A DNA stretch of 64,000 nt from Archivesica marissinica (taxonomy: Eukaryota; Mollusca; Bivalvia; Venerida; Vesicomyidae). Shown one piece after another: positions 14,440 through 27,200 of this stretch. Each line of letters starts with the position of its first letter. Position 1 is the stretch's first letter. The stretch spans positions 43,196,780 to 43,260,779 of the forward strand of contig CM026397.1 in NCBI GenBank assembly GCA_014843695.1, given 5' to 3'. A program made the translations under genes and the position numbers. The notes under the pieces are model-generated. The model did no database searches. It worked only from the letters and a program-made list of their open reading frames with translations, and was not told the DNA's origin.

Positions 14440-16710
14440 TCTCTTGGACAGCGGTGTATGCAATGCCTAGCCAACATTTGGATATAATCTCTTGGACAGC
14501 CGTGGATGCAATGCCTAGCCAACATTTGGATATAATCTCTTGGACAGCCATGGATGCAATGCCTAGCCAACATTTGGATATAATCTCTTGCACAGCCATG
14601 GATGCAATGCCTAGCCAACATTTGGATATAATCTCTTGGACAGCCGTGTATGCAATGCCTAGCCAACATTTGGATATAATCTCTTGGACAGCGGTGGATG
14701 CAATGCCTAGCCAACATTTGGATATAATCTCTTGGACAGCCGTGGATGCAATGCCTAGCCAACATTCTGTTATAATCTCTTGGACAGCCGTGGATGCAAT
14801 GCCTAGCCAACATTTGGATATAATGTCTTGGACAGCCGTGGATGCAATGCCTAGCCAACATTTGGATATAATCTCTTGGACAGCCGTGGATGCAATGCCT
14901 AGCCAACATTTGGATATAATCTCTTGGACAGCCTTGTATGCAATGCCTAGCCAACATTTGGTTATAATCTCTTGGACAGCCGTGGATGCAATGCCTAGCC
15001 AACATTTGGATATAATCTCTTGGACAGCGGTGTATGCAATGCCTAGCCAACATTTGGATATAATCTCTTGGACAGCGGTGTATGCAATGCCTAGACAACA
15101 TTTGGTTATAATCTCTTGGACAGCCGTGGATGCAATGCCTAGCCAACATTTGGATATAATCTCTTGGACAGCCATGGATGCAATGCCTAGCCAACATTTG
15201 GATATAATCTCTTGGACAGTCATGGATGCAATGCCTAGCCAACATTTGGATATAATCTCTTGGACAGCCAACAAAAACCACAGCGTGTATGCAATGCCTA
15301 GCCAACATTTGGATATAATCTCTTGGACAGCGGTGTATGCAATGCCTAGCCAACATTTGGATATAATCTCTTGGACAGCCGTGGATGCAATGCCTAGCCA
15401 ACATTTGGATATAATCTCTTGGACAGCCGTGGATGCAATGCCTAGCCAACATTTGGATATAATCTCTTGGACAGCCGTGGATGCAATGCCTAGCCAACAT
15501 TTGGATATAATCTCTTGGACAGCCGTGTATGCAATGCCTAGCCAACATTTGGATATAATCTCTTGGACAGCCGTGGATGCAATGCCTAGCCAACATTCTG
15601 TTATAATCTCTTGGACAGCCGTGTATGCAATGCCTAGCCAACATTTGGATATAATCTCTTGGACAGCCATGGATGCAATGCCTAGCCAACATTTGGATAT
15701 AATCTCTTGGACAGCCGTGGATGCAATGCCTAGCCAACATTTGGATATAATCTCTTGGACAGCCATGGATGCAATGCCTAGCCACATTTGGAATAATCTC
15801 TTGGACAGCCATGGATGCAATGCCTAGCCAACATTTGGATATAATCTCTTGGACAGCCATGGATGCAATGCCTAGCCAACATTTGGATATAATCTCTTGA
15901 CAGTCATGGATGCAATGCCTAGCCAACATTTGGATATAATCTCTTGGACAGCCAACATTTGGATATAATCTCTTGGACAGCCGTGGATGCAATGCCTACC
16001 AACATTTGGATATAATCTCTTGGACAGCCGTGTATGCAATGCCTAGCCAACATTTGGATATAATCTCTTGGACAGCCGTGTATGCAATGCCTAGCCAACA
16101 TTTGGATATAATCTCTTGGACAGCCGTGGATGCAATGCCTAGCCAACATTTGGATATAATCTCTTGGACAGCCGTGGATGCAATGCCTAGCCAACATTTG
16201 GATATAATCTCTTGGACAGCCATGGATGCAATGCCTAGCCAACATTTGGATATAATCTCTTGGACAGCCGTGGATGCAATGCCTAGCCAACATTTGGATA
16301 TAATCTCTTGGACAGCGGTGTATGCAATGCCTAGCCAACATTTGATATAATCTCTTGGACAACGGTGTATGCAATGCCTAGCCACCATTTGGATATAATC
16401 TCTTGGACAGCCGTGGATGCAATGCCTAGCCAACATGTGGATATAATCTCTTGGACAGCCATGGATGCAATGCCTAGCCAACATTTGGATATAATCTCTT
16501 GCACAGTCATGGATGCAATGCCTAGCCAACATTTGGATATAATCTCTTGGACAGCCGTGTATGCAATGCCTAGCCATCATTTGGATATAATCTCTTGGAC
16601 AGCGGTGGATGCAATGCCTAGCCAACATTTGGATATAATCTCTTGGACAGCCGTGGATGCAATGCCTAGCCAACATTCTGTTATAATCTCTTGGACAGCC
16701 GTGGATGCAA

Positions 16711-17710
16711 NNNNNNNNNNNNNNNNNNNNNNNNNNNNNNNNNNNNNNNNNNNNNNNNNNNNNNNNNNNNNNNNNNNNNNNNNNNNNNNNNNNNNNNNNN
16801 NNNNNNNNNNNNNNNNNNNNNNNNNNNNNNNNNNNNNNNNNNNNNNNNNNNNNNNNNNNNNNNNNNNNNNNNNNNNNNNNNNNNNNNNNNNNNNNNNNNN
16901 NNNNNNNNNNNNNNNNNNNNNNNNNNNNNNNNNNNNNNNNNNNNNNNNNNNNNNNNNNNNNNNNNNNNNNNNNNNNNNNNNNNNNNNNNNNNNNNNNNNN
17001 NNNNNNNNNNNNNNNNNNNNNNNNNNNNNNNNNNNNNNNNNNNNNNNNNNNNNNNNNNNNNNNNNNNNNNNNNNNNNNNNNNNNNNNNNNNNNNNNNNNN
17101 NNNNNNNNNNNNNNNNNNNNNNNNNNNNNNNNNNNNNNNNNNNNNNNNNNNNNNNNNNNNNNNNNNNNNNNNNNNNNNNNNNNNNNNNNNNNNNNNNNNN
17201 NNNNNNNNNNNNNNNNNNNNNNNNNNNNNNNNNNNNNNNNNNNNNNNNNNNNNNNNNNNNNNNNNNNNNNNNNNNNNNNNNNNNNNNNNNNNNNNNNNNN
17301 NNNNNNNNNNNNNNNNNNNNNNNNNNNNNNNNNNNNNNNNNNNNNNNNNNNNNNNNNNNNNNNNNNNNNNNNNNNNNNNNNNNNNNNNNNNNNNNNNNNN
17401 NNNNNNNNNNNNNNNNNNNNNNNNNNNNNNNNNNNNNNNNNNNNNNNNNNNNNNNNNNNNNNNNNNNNNNNNNNNNNNNNNNNNNNNNNNNNNNNNNNNN
17501 NNNNNNNNNNNNNNNNNNNNNNNNNNNNNNNNNNNNNNNNNNNNNNNNNNNNNNNNNNNNNNNNNNNNNNNNNNNNNNNNNNNNNNNNNNNNNNNNNNNN
17601 NNNNNNNNNNNNNNNNNNNNNNNNNNNNNNNNNNNNNNNNNNNNNNNNNNNNNNNNNNNNNNNNNNNNNNNNNNNNNNNNNNNNNNNNNNNNNNNNNNNN
17701 NNNNNNNNNN
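16711..17710. other. Assembly gap of exactly 1000 N
   Basis: The run is exactly 1000 N, the usual placeholder for unknown size. The 48-bp satellite lies on its left and an unrelated 40-bp satellite on its right, so neither the distance nor the join is supported by sequence. Confidence 1.
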
Positions 17711-18507
17711 GATACTCGGTGCTTACATCGAGGAGAGTTTACTAGTGCAAGATACTCGGTGCTTACATCGAGGAGAGTTTACTAGTGCAAGATACTCGGT
17801 GCTTACATCGAGGAGAGTTTACTAGTGCAAGATACTCGGTGCTTACATCGAGGAGAGTTTACTAGTGCAAGATACCCGGTGCTTACATCGAGGAGAGTTT
17901 ACTAGTGCAAGATACTCGGTGCTTACATCGAGGAGAGTTTACTAGTGCAAGATACTCGGTGCTTACATCGAGGAGAGTTTACTAGTGCAAGATACTCGGT
18001 GCTTACATCGAGGAGAGTTTACTAGTGCAAGATACTCGGTGCTTACATCGAGGAGAGTTTACTAGTGCAAGATACTCGGTGCTTACATCGAGGAGAGTTT
18101 ACTAGTGCAAGATACTCGGTGCTTACATCGAGGAGAGTTACTAGTGCAAGATACCGGCTTACAGACATCGAGGAGAGTTTACTAGTGCAAGATACTCGGT
18201 GCTACATCGAGGAGAGTTTACTAGTGCAAGATACTCGGTGCTTACATCGAGGAGAGTTTACTAGTGCAAGATACCCGGTGCTTACATCGAGGAGAGTTTA
18301 CTAGTGCAAGATACTCAGTGCTTACATCGAGGAGAGTTTACTAGTGCAAGATACTCGGTGCTTACATCGAGGAGAGTTTACTAGTGCAAGATACTCGGTG
18401 CTTACATCGAGGAGAGTTTACTAGTGCAAGATACCCGGTGCTTACATCGAGGAGAGTTTACTAGTGCAAGATACTCGGTGCTTACATCGAGGAGAGTTTA
18501 CTAGTGC
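17711..18507. repeat. 40-bp satellite array (about 20 copies)
   Basis: The unit is GATACTCGGTGCTTACATCG followed by AGGAGAGTTTACTAGTGCAA. It repeats almost without change, apart from occasional GATACCCGG units and one damaged unit near 18136-18175. Each unit contains ACTAGT (a SpeI site). The left end is cut by the gap. The last 16 bases of the unit seed the next array. Confidence 0.97.
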
Positions 18508-18936
18508 AAGAGTTTACTAGTGCAATAATTTACTAGTGCAAGAGTTTACTAGTGCAAGAGTTTACTAGTGCAAGAGTTTACTAGTGCAAATGTTTACTAG
18601 TGCAAGAGTTTACTAGTGCAAGAGTTTACTAGTGCAATAGTTTACAAGTGCAATAATTTACTAGTGCAAGAGTTTACTAGTGCAAGTGTTTACTAGTGCA
18701 AGAGTTTACTAGTGCAATAGTTTACTAGTGAAATAGTTTACTAGTGCAAGAGTTTACTAGTGCAAGAGTTTACTAATGCAGTAGTTTACTTGTGCAAGAG
18801 TTTACTAGTGCAAGAGTTTACTAGTGCAAGAGTTTACTAGTGCAATAGTTTACTAGTGCAAGAGTTTACTAGTGCAAGAGTTTACTAGTGCACTAGTTTA
18901 CTAGTGCAAGAGTTTACTAGTGCAAGAGTTTACTAG
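18508..18936. repeat. 16-bp satellite array derived from the 40-bp unit (about 27 copies)
   Basis: The unit AAGAGTTTACTAGTGC is the 40-bp unit with an internal 24-bp segment removed. Copies vary more (AATAATTT, AATGTTT, TTTACAAGTG) than the neighbouring 40-bp copies. The change from 40 to 16 bp is abrupt at about 18507. Confidence 0.95.
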
Positions 18937-18974
18937 CAAACCTTTATTTCAGTGACCTATCGATGAAATAGAAT

Positions 18975-21900
18975 CATATCTTACACCAATATACATACAT
19001 CGTACACCAATATACACACATCTTACACCAATATACACACATCCTACACCAATATACATACATCTTACACCAATATACACACATATTACACCAATATACA
19101 CACATCTTACACCAATATACACACATCTTACACCAATATACAAACATCTTACACCAATATACACACATCTTACACCAATATACACACATCTTACACCAAA
19201 TACACACACCTTACACCAATATATACATATCTTACACCAATATACACATATCTTACACCAATAGCACATATCTTACACCAATATACACACATCTTACACC
19301 AATATACACACATCTTACACCAATATACACATACCGTATACCAATATACACACATCTTACACCAATATACACATATATTACACCAATATACACACATCTT
19401 ACACCAATATACACACATCTTACACCAATATACACACATCTTACACCAATATACACACGTCTTACACCACTATACACACATCTTACACCAATATACACAC
19501 ATCTTACACCAATATACACACGTCTTACACCACTATACACACATCTTACACCAATATACACACATCTTACCACAATATACACAAATCTTACACCAATATA
19601 CACACCACTATACACACATCTTACACCAATATACACACATCTTACACCAATATATACACATCTTACACCAATATACACACATCTTACACCAATATACACA
19701 CATCTTACCGCAATATACACACATCTTAGACCAATATACACACCACTATACACACATCTTACACCAATATACACACATCTTACACCAATATACACACATC
19801 GTACACCAATATATACACATCTTACACCAATATACACACATCTTACACCAATATACACACATCTTACCGCAATATACACACATCTTACACCAATATACAC
19901 ACCACTATACACACATCTTACACCAATATACACAAATCTTACACCAATATACAAACATCTTACCGCAATATACACACATCTTACACCAATATACACACCA
20001 CTATACACACATCTTACACCAATATACACACATCTTATACCAATATATACACATCTTACACCAATATACACACATCTTACACCAATATACACACATCTTA
20101 CACCAATATACACACATATTACACCAATATACACACATATTACACCACTATACACACATCTTACACCAATATACATACATCTTACACCAATATACATATA
20201 TTTTACTCCAATATATACACATCTTACACCAATATGCACACGTCTTACACTACTATATACACATCTTACACCAATATACACATATCTTATACCAATATAC
20301 ACACATATTACACCAATATATACACATCTTACACCAATATACATATATATTACACCAATATACACACATCTTACACCAATATACACACATCTTACACCAA
20401 TATACACACATATTACACCACTATACACACATCTTACACAAATATACACACATCTTACACCAATATACACACATATTACACCAATATACACACATCTTAC
20501 ACCAATATACACACATCTTACACCAATATACACACATCTTACACCAATATACACACGTCTTACACCACTATACACACATCTTACACCAATATACACACAT
20601 CTTACACCAATATACAAACATCTTACCGCAATATACACACATCTTACACCAATATACACACATCTTACACCAATATACACACATCTTACACCAATATATA
20701 CACATCTTACACCAATATACACACATCTTACACCAATATACACACATCTTACACCAATATACACACATATTACACCAATATACACACATATTACACCACT
20801 ATACACACATCTTACACCAATATACATACATCTTACACCAATATACATATATCTTACACCAATATATACACATCTTACACCAATATACACACGTCTTACA
20901 CCACTATACACACATCTTACAACAATATACACGTATCTTACACAACTATACACACCACTATACACACATCTTACACCAATATACACAAATCTTACACCAA
21001 TATACACACATCTTACACCAATATACACACATCTTACACCAATATACACACATCTTACCGCAATATACACACATCTTACACCAATATACACACCACTATA
21101 CACACATATTACACCAATATACACACATCTTACACCAATATATACACATCTTACACCAATATACACACATCTTACACCAATATACACACATCTTACACCA
21201 ATATACACACATATTACACCAATATACACACATATTACACCACTATACACACATCTTACACCAATATACATACATCTTACACCAATATACATATATCGTA
21301 CACCAATATATACACATCTTACACCAATATGCACACGCCTTACACTACTATATACACATCTTACACCAATATACACATATCTTATACCAATATACACACA
21401 TATTACACCAATATATACACATATTACACCAATATACACATATGTTACACCAATATACACACATCTTACACCAATATACACACATCTTACACCAATATAC
21501 ACACATATTACACCACTATACACACATCTTACACCAATATACACACATCTTACACCAATATACACACATCTTACACCAATATACATACATCTTACACCAA
21601 TATACACACATCTTACACCAATATACACACCACTATACACGTATCTTACACCAATATACACACATCTTACACCAATATACACACATCTTACACCAATATA
21701 CACACATATTACACCACTATACACACATCTTACACCAATATACACACAGCTTACACCAATATACACACATCTTACACCACTATACACAAATATTACACCA
21801 ATATACACACATCTTACACCAATATACACACATCTTACACCAATATACACACATCTTACACCAACATCTTACACCAATATACAAACATCTTACACCAATA

Positions 21901-22091
21901 TACACACATCTTACACCAATATACACATATCTTACACCAATATACACACATCTTACACAAATATACACATATCTTACACCACTATACACAAATCCTACAC
22001 CAATATACACACATCTTACACCAATATACACACATCTTACACCAATATACACACATCTTACACCAATATACACACATCTTACACCAATATA
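18975..22091. repeat. 21-bp satellite array, left part (about 148 copies)
   Basis: The unit is CTTACACCAATATACACACA plus T (21 bp). Common variants are ACCACTATACAC, CATATTACACC, ACCGCAATATAC and a short unit ending CACACCACTATACAC. The length is a multiple of 3, so open frames run through on both strands (for example 865 codons at 19253-21850 minus, with a seven-residue period). These are not credible genes, since variants change residues freely. A segment with AATATGCACAC and ACTACTATATAC recurs at about 20236 and 21331, indicating a higher-order block of about 1.1 kb. The array stops in mid-unit at 22091 and resumes in phase at 24275. Confidence 0.97.
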
Positions 22092-22414
22092 GACGGTGGA
22101 CTCTGCTACACAAGGTAGTATTTACACATACAATTATGCTACAGGAAAATGTATCGCCATCCATTTATATGAACGAGATCATGGGAAATGTAGAATAGCA
22201 TTAGTCTAATAACTAAATAGGTTTAACAATGGGAACCCTATTGATTTGTATACAAATGCATGCGTCCTATATGCATATTCGCCCAATGTAATACCTTCCC
22301 CTTCCAAGAGGGAGGGATATCTATGGGTTTAGCATTATGTACTTGAACTAAATTATATAAATTTGTTACTCCTCGCTGAAGGCGAAAGTTAGCGAGGGTA
22401 TGATCAAATGTGCC

Positions 22415-22606
22415 TGCAGTTGTTGCAGTATCACATGGTTGTATTTATGTATGTATATATGTGATGACAAAACATATGTTCTTAGTATACATAATTTTCT
22501 ATATACACAGCTCGCATTTTCGACTGCGGTTTTATAGTACTTGTTACATTATCACATGATTGTATTATTTATGTATTGATAAAACATATGCTATCAGCAT
22601 ACACAG
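22415..22606. repeat. Diverged tandem duplication 3' of the ORF1 gene
   Basis: Two diverged copies about 123 bp apart share TATCACATG(G/A)TTGTAT, a TATTTATGTAT stretch and AAAACATATG. They lie downstream of the ORF1 stop on the minus strand, within the insertion, and could be part of its 3' UTR. Confidence 0.55.
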
Positions 22607-22675
22607 TGTTACACCACAAGCAGCTTATACGGTGTTCTAATAGTACACGTTAATAACCACTAGTAACTTAGGTTA

Positions 22676-23776
22676 TTAACTTCTTGAAGTATTCATCCTG
22701 GCAGTATTGCGCGTCGGAGGAGCGGGTGGTCCTCGAGTTGGCCACGGTAGCTCTAACCAGTGCCGGTAGTCTTTATACAGTACAGTCTTTACCTGATCTG
22801 TCTTTGTGACGTATTTTATTACCCCATTTCTGGAAAATACCCTATTAACTTCATCAGGCATTTTCCGCTTCACAGACATTAGCACTTGCTGGTTTAATTG
22901 GGTAAGGTCTTCATTTATAAATATTCCCGTTCCTTTAAGCTGTTTACGGTTTCGTAATATTCTGTCTTTTGTTAACCTCGATTGTAGCTTTACTATTGTC
23001 TCTTGACGTCCATGGTTGAAGGTTTTCATGCGGTGCGCGACGTCGATGTCTTCCCTGCGCAGGTTGATGTTCATTGTACCATGTAACATTTTAATCACAT
23101 TGTCTGTAGTTTCGTCTGCTGTTTCATATGCTGTATTACTAACGAGTCCGTGTATTCGTATGTTATTGGACCTGCTGTATTGTTCTGAGTCGTTCTGGTA
23201 TTTCACCATATTTTCCGTATTTTCTTCAATTGTTTTTCTAAGTGTTTCATTCGCGTTATTTTGATTTTCAACTATTTTCTCTAAGCGTTTCACATCGTTA
23301 GTTAGTGTTTCTGTTTTCGAATCCCTGTCGTAAATTTTACTTTCGAGCATTTCTATACGGTTTACTACGGAATTGAGCAGTTCTGTCTTCATTTCTGTCA
23401 TCATATCTCGTAAAAGTGCTCTTAAAGAGCCATCGTTTTTCATTACAGCATCTTCAAATTTTCTGTCTGATTTATCAACTTTATTTATAACGCTTGTTAG
23501 TTTAGAGTTTACTTCTTTGAGTTGTTGTTTAATATCTTTCATTTCAGCTTTTATGCTTTTATCTTCGTTCACGTTAATGAAATACTCGTCGATTGAGGGT
23601 TCTGGTTTTGCCATCTTTTTATTTTTCTTCTTTGTTTTGTTATTAGATTGAGTTTCATGCGTCTCCAATGTACTTGTTTCAAGTTCACTCATGCTTGATT
23701 GCTCGCTGCGTTTCCTTTTATCTGTCTTCCCCGTTGAATCATTGGTCTCGATCTTGTCACTATGTTCAGTTTGCAT
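22676..23776 (-). CDS. LINE ORF1-like RNA-binding coiled-coil protein (366 aa, intact)
   Basis: The 366-codon frame is uninterrupted. The N-terminus (1-60) is rich in Lys, Ser and Thr with KRKR- and KKKNKK-like basic runs. Residues about 72-200 form a long charged heptad-like region that should make a coiled coil. Residues about 201-267 carry an RRM-like segment beginning SRSNNIRIHGL, with DIDVAHRM and ETIVKLQSR. Residues about 268-335 match the C-terminal domain of LINE-1 ORF1 proteins (DRILRNRKQLKGT, IFINEDLT). The tail is Pro/Arg-rich. This order matches the L1 ORF1p (Transposase_22) family, whose members trimerise, bind element RNA in the cytoplasm and act as nucleic-acid chaperones. Normally an ORF2 with endonuclease and RT follows; none is present here. 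The start lies in a CCAAAATGC context. It is either a recently inserted ORF1-only element or, less likely, a co-opted copy. Confidence 0.8.
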   Translation of the reverse strand: MQTEHSDKIETNDSTGKTDKRKRSEQSSMSELETSTLETHETQSNNKTKKKNKKMAKPEPSIDEYFINVNEDKSIKAEMKDIKQQLKEVNSKLTSVINKVDKSDRKFEDAVMKNDGSLRALLRDMMTEMKTELLNSVVNRIEMLESKIYDRDSKTETLTNDVKRLEKIVENQNNANETLRKTIEENTENMVKYQNDSEQYSRSNNIRIHGLVSNTAYETADETTDNVIKMLHGTMNINLRREDIDVAHRMKTFNHGRQETIVKLQSRLTKDRILRNRKQLKGTGIFINEDLTQLNQQVLMSVKRKMPDEVNRVFSRNGVIKYVTKTDQVKTVLYKDYRHWLELPWPTRGPPAPPTRNTARMNTSRS

Positions 23777-24274
23777 TTTGGTGCTTTGTAATTTATGTTC
23801 ACCTTCGTCTTCCGTTGATTTTCGTAATTGTTACAGAGTGGACGTTCTCTTTGTGGATCTCACAGTTATGTCCTGTTTGAGCTTCCGTAGTTTTTGTTCA
23901 CAGCCAAGGACATTTTCCTTTGTTAGCTGGTATTACCTTGCGGCTATATTTTATATAATGTATGCATTGTTACTTTTCACAGTACAATAGAGTTATAACA
24001 ATTGGTATTATTATCGAAATATATGTTATCCTAATGCAAAAACATGGCCCCTCCATCGATAGAAAACATATCCTTTGTTCAATTTGAAAATGTCTATTAT
24101 AGTTCTTTTACAACACTTGAACACAAAGTGAACGTACCATAATGTGTATCTCACATTTCCAAACTATTCTGCGACTAAATCCAACATTTCACAATCCAAA
24201 TTTATTTATTAAATCACATTTTATTCAGAGCGTCAACATTTCCTTCCGAACCAAACCAAAACCCTAGGGCGAAA

Positions 24275-27200
24275 AATATACACACATCTTACACCAATAT
24301 ACACACATCTTACACCACTATACACACATCTTACAACAATATACACGTATCTTACACCACTATACACACATCTTACACCAATATACACACATCTTACACC
24401 AATATACACACATCTTACACCAATATACTCACATCTTACACCAATATACACACATCTTACACCAATATACACACCACTATACACACATCTTACACCAATA
24501 TACACACATCCTGCACCAATATACACACATCTTACACCAATATACACACATCCTACACCAATATATACACATCTTACACCAATATACACACATCTTACAC
24601 CAATATACACACATCCTACACCAATATACACACATCTTACACCATTATACACAAAACGTACACCAATATACACAAATCTTATACCAATATACACACATCT
24701 TACACCAATATACACACATCCTACACCAATATACACACATATTACACCAATATACACAAATCTTACACCAATATACACACATCTTACACCAATATACACA
24801 CATATTACACCACTATACACACATCTTACACCAATATACATACATCGTACACCAATATACATATATCTTACACCAATATATACACATCTTATACCAATAT
24901 ACACACATCTTACACCAATATACACACATCTTACACCAATATACACACATCTTACACCAATATACACACATCCTACACCAATATATACACATCTTACACC
25001 AATATACACACATATTACCGCAATATACACACATCTTACACCATTATACACACATCTTACACATATATACACACATCTTACACCAATATACACACATCTT
25101 ACACCAATATACACATATCTTACACCAATATACACATATCTTACACCATTATACACAAAACGTACACCAATATACACACATCTTATACCAATATACACAC
25201 ATCTTACACCAATATACACACATCCTACACCAATATACACACATATTACACCAATATACACAAATCTTACACCAATATACACACATCTTACACCAATATA
25301 TACACATATTACACCACTATACACACATCTTACACCAATATACATACATCTTACACCAATATACATATATCTTACACCAATATATACACATCTTATACCA
25401 ATATACACACATCTTACACCAATATACACACATCTTACACCAATATACACACATCTTACACCAATATACACAAATCCTACACCAATATATACACATCTTA
25501 CACCAATATACACACATATTACCGCAATATACACACATCTTACACCATTATACACACATCTTACACATATATACACACATCTTACACCAATATACACACA
25601 TCTTACACCAATATACACATATCTTACACCAATATACACATATCTTACACCAATATACACACATCTTACACCAATATACACATATCTTACACCACTATAC
25701 ACAAATCTTACACCAATATACAAACATCTTACACCAATATACACACATCTTACACATCTTACACCAATATACACACATCTTACACCAATATACATACATA
25801 TTACACCAATATACACACATCTTACACCAATATACACACATCTTACACCAATATACACACCTCTTACACCAATATACACATATCTTACACCAATATACAC
25901 ACATCTTACACCAATATACACACATTTTACACCAATATACACATACCGTATACCAATATACACACATCTTACACCAATATACACACATCTTACACCAATA
26001 TACACACATTTTACACCAATATACACATACCGTATACCAATATACACACATCTTACACCAATATACACACATCTTACACCAATATACAAACATCTTACAC
26101 CAATATACACACATCTTACACCACTATACACACCATATACACACATCTTACACCAATATACACACATCTTACACCAATATACACACATCTTACACCAATA
26201 TACACACATCTTACACCAATAACACACATCTTACACCAATATACACACATCTTACACCAATATACACACGTCTTACACCACTATACACACATATTACACC
26301 AATATACATATATATTACACCAATATACACACATCTTACACCAATATACACCAATATACACACAGCTTACACCATCGTCTTACACCAATATACACATCTC
26401 TTACACCAATATACACACATCTTACACCAATATACACATATCTTACACCAATATACACACATCTTACACCAATATACACACATCTTACACCAATATACAA
26501 ACGTCTTACACCACTATACACATATTTACACCAATATACACACATATTACACCAATATACACATACCTTACACCAATATACACACATCTTACACCAATAT
26601 ACACACATCCTACACCAATATACACACATTCTACACCAATATACACACATCTTACACCAATATACACACATCTTACACCAATATACATACATCCTACACC
26701 AATATACACACATCCTACACCAATATACACACATGTTACACCAATATACACACATCCTACACCAATATACACACATCTTACACCAATATGCACACATCCT
26801 ACACCAATATACACACATCCTATACCAATATACACACATCTTACAACAATATACACACATCTTACACCAATATACACACATCTTACACCAATATACACAC
26901 ATCTTACACCAATATACACACATCCTACACCAATATACACACATCCTACACCAATATACACATATCCTACACCAATATACACACATCTTACACCAATATA
27001 CACACATCTTACACCAATATACACAAATCCTACACCAATATACACACATCCTACACCAATATACACACATCCTACACCAATATACACACATCTTACACCA
27101 ATATACACACATCTTACACCAATATACACACATCTTACACCAATATACACACATCTTACACCAATATCCACACATCCTACACCAATATACACACACCCTA

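Larger units (their letters stand above)
1010..16710. repeat. 48-bp satellite array (about 325 copies)
   Basis: The unit is 48 bp, measured from the spacing of TCTCTTGGACAGCC (for example 1081 to 1129). Typical landmarks are GATGCAATGCCTAGCC, then AACATTTGGATATAA, then TCTCTTGGACAG. Units differ at a few two-state positions: GGATAT/GGTTAT, GCCGTG/GCCATG/GCGGTG and GGATGC/GTATGC. Because 48 is a multiple of 3, one forward and two reverse frames stay open for hundreds of codons (up to 1059 at 1044-4223 minus), encoding 16-residue repeats. The variable sites change amino acids in each open frame, so I treat these as non-coding. Divergent marker monomers and truncated monomers define higher-order blocks, listed separately. 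The array runs directly into the N gap, so its true length is unknown. Confidence 0.97.
22092..24280 (-). mobile_element. 2.19-kb insertion splitting the 21-bp satellite, carrying a LINE-type ORF1
   Basis: The left array ends ...TTACACCAATATA at 22091 and the right array begins AATATACACACATC at 24275. The 6-bp AATATA is present at 22086-22091 and 24275-24280. Removing one copy plus the insert restores an uninterrupted, in-phase 21-bp array, so the segment was inserted with a 6-bp target-site duplication. It encodes one intact ORF1-like protein on the minus strand, with about 500 bp upstream and about 585 bp downstream in that orientation. I see no reverse transcriptase, terminal inverted repeats, LTRs or poly(A). 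It may be an internally deleted, ORF1-only (HAL1-like) LINE derivative. The 6-bp duplication is short, and the strand is taken from the ORF. Confidence 0.65.

Noticed and set aside
1010..16710. Centromeric satellite with a CENP-B box
   Set aside because: I found no CENP-B-box-like motif in the 48-, 51-, 40- or 21-bp units; a centromeric role cannot be judged from sequence alone.
16365..17825. Long frames passing through the N gap at 16711-17710 (and likewise 61399-62978)
   Set aside because: They are translations of N and have no meaning.
19253..21850. 865-codon reverse frame in the 21-bp array as a Cys/Tyr-rich structural protein
   Set aside because: It is a consequence of the 21-bp unit. 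Forward and reverse frames are open together, and there is no signal peptide or unique flank.
22092..24280. Insertion as a Helitron or LTR element
   Set aside because: No TC...CTRR ends with a terminal hairpin, no direct terminal repeats and no rep/helicase or integrase frame were seen.
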